Positions 5,365 to 5,520 of a stretch of DNA of 5,520 nt are shown piece after piece. Below the pieces are notes generated by a model. It made no database searches. It was not told the origin of the DNA and was given only the letters and a program-made list of their open reading frames with translations. Position numbers and translations under genes: made by a program. The first letter of the stretch is position 1, and each line of letters starts with the position of its first letter. This stretch comes from Hyphomicrobiales bacterium (lineage in GTDB: Bacteria; Pseudomonadota; Alphaproteobacteria; Rhizobiales; OSC116), in NCBI GenBank assembly GCA_013214985.1, contig JABSRY010000191.1, forward strand, positions 1 to 5,520. The letters are read 5' to 3'.

Positions 5365-5520
5365 GACCTGGAACTTCCTTTTCGCTGCAACATGGAAGGC
5401 TTCGCAGGTGGCCAGGAGTATGCCGCCGAATCGGGGTGGGATTGTGTGATCAACCCGTTCGCGGACCGGGTCATCGGTTCGAAGCGCGCAGGTGTCACCT
5501 TCGACGGGGTCCTCGCTCAT
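5365..5520 (+). other. High-GC, coding-like sequence of unknown identity at window end
   Basis: The + frame continuing from the endonuclease-like piece stays open to the window end, and about 70% of its third codon positions are G or C. It contains MEGFAGGQEYAAESGWD and FADRVIGSKRAGVTFDG. I do not recognise the protein, and it does not continue the restriction-endonuclease family. Minus-strand frames are also open here, as expected in high-GC DNA, so the true strand is uncertain. It could be a fourth unrelated piece or the real downstream sequence of the third. Confidence 0.3.

Noticed and set aside
5068..5520. Minus-strand 150-codon open frame spanning the repeat and the high-GC end
   Set aside because: It crosses the apparent junction at about 5213-5224, and its left part is only the acidic repeat. 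Its right part is antisense to a plausible + strand coding frame. The openness reflects high GC and the repeat rather than a gene.

Overview
The window looks like the end of an AT-rich alphaproteobacterial contig. Stretches I counted by hand run at roughly 32-40% GC. It carries the conserved cell-envelope cluster tolB (3' part) - pal - cpoB/ybgF - tilS - ftsH, all on the + strand. Known alphaproteobacterial genomes keep this order, with tilS and ftsH directly downstream of the tol-pal genes. The FtsH N-terminus and the Pal C-terminus also look alphaproteobacterial. I cannot name a genus.

Layout: 1-597 is the C-terminal beta-propeller part of TolB. 646-1134 is the Pal lipoprotein. 1244-2227 is the periplasmic coiled-coil/TPR protein CpoB (YbgF). 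2265-3566 is TilS, the tRNA(Ile)-lysidine synthetase. A 215-nt gap (3567-3781) follows, holding a very good match to the alphaproteobacterial heat-shock (sigma-32) promoter and two overlapping hairpins. ftsH starts at GTG 3782. TolB, Pal and CpoB belong to the Tol-Pal system, which links outer membrane, peptidoglycan and inner membrane during constriction. TilS is a translation-fidelity enzyme, and FtsH is the membrane AAA+ metalloprotease, here with its own apparent stress promoter.

The unusual part is the last ~560 bases. FtsH is normal through its AAA+ module and then breaks off at about 4960, before the zinc-protease domain. The frame continues without a break into a short piece resembling the SxN-motif region of a Bacteroidota-type penicillin-binding protein 2. 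Next comes a 51-bp tandem repeat (5105 to about 5224). After that is a ~61% GC segment that begins like the N-terminus of a helicase-type restriction endonuclease and then leaves that family exactly where its Walker A motif should be. Four unrelated pieces in 560 bases, with frame-fortuitous or microhomologous joins and a GC jump, look most like an assembly or amplification chimera at a contig end. A real rearrangement is possible but less likely. I do not see a convincing new biological system here. The items most worth checking are the chimeric end and the ftsH promoter and leader.
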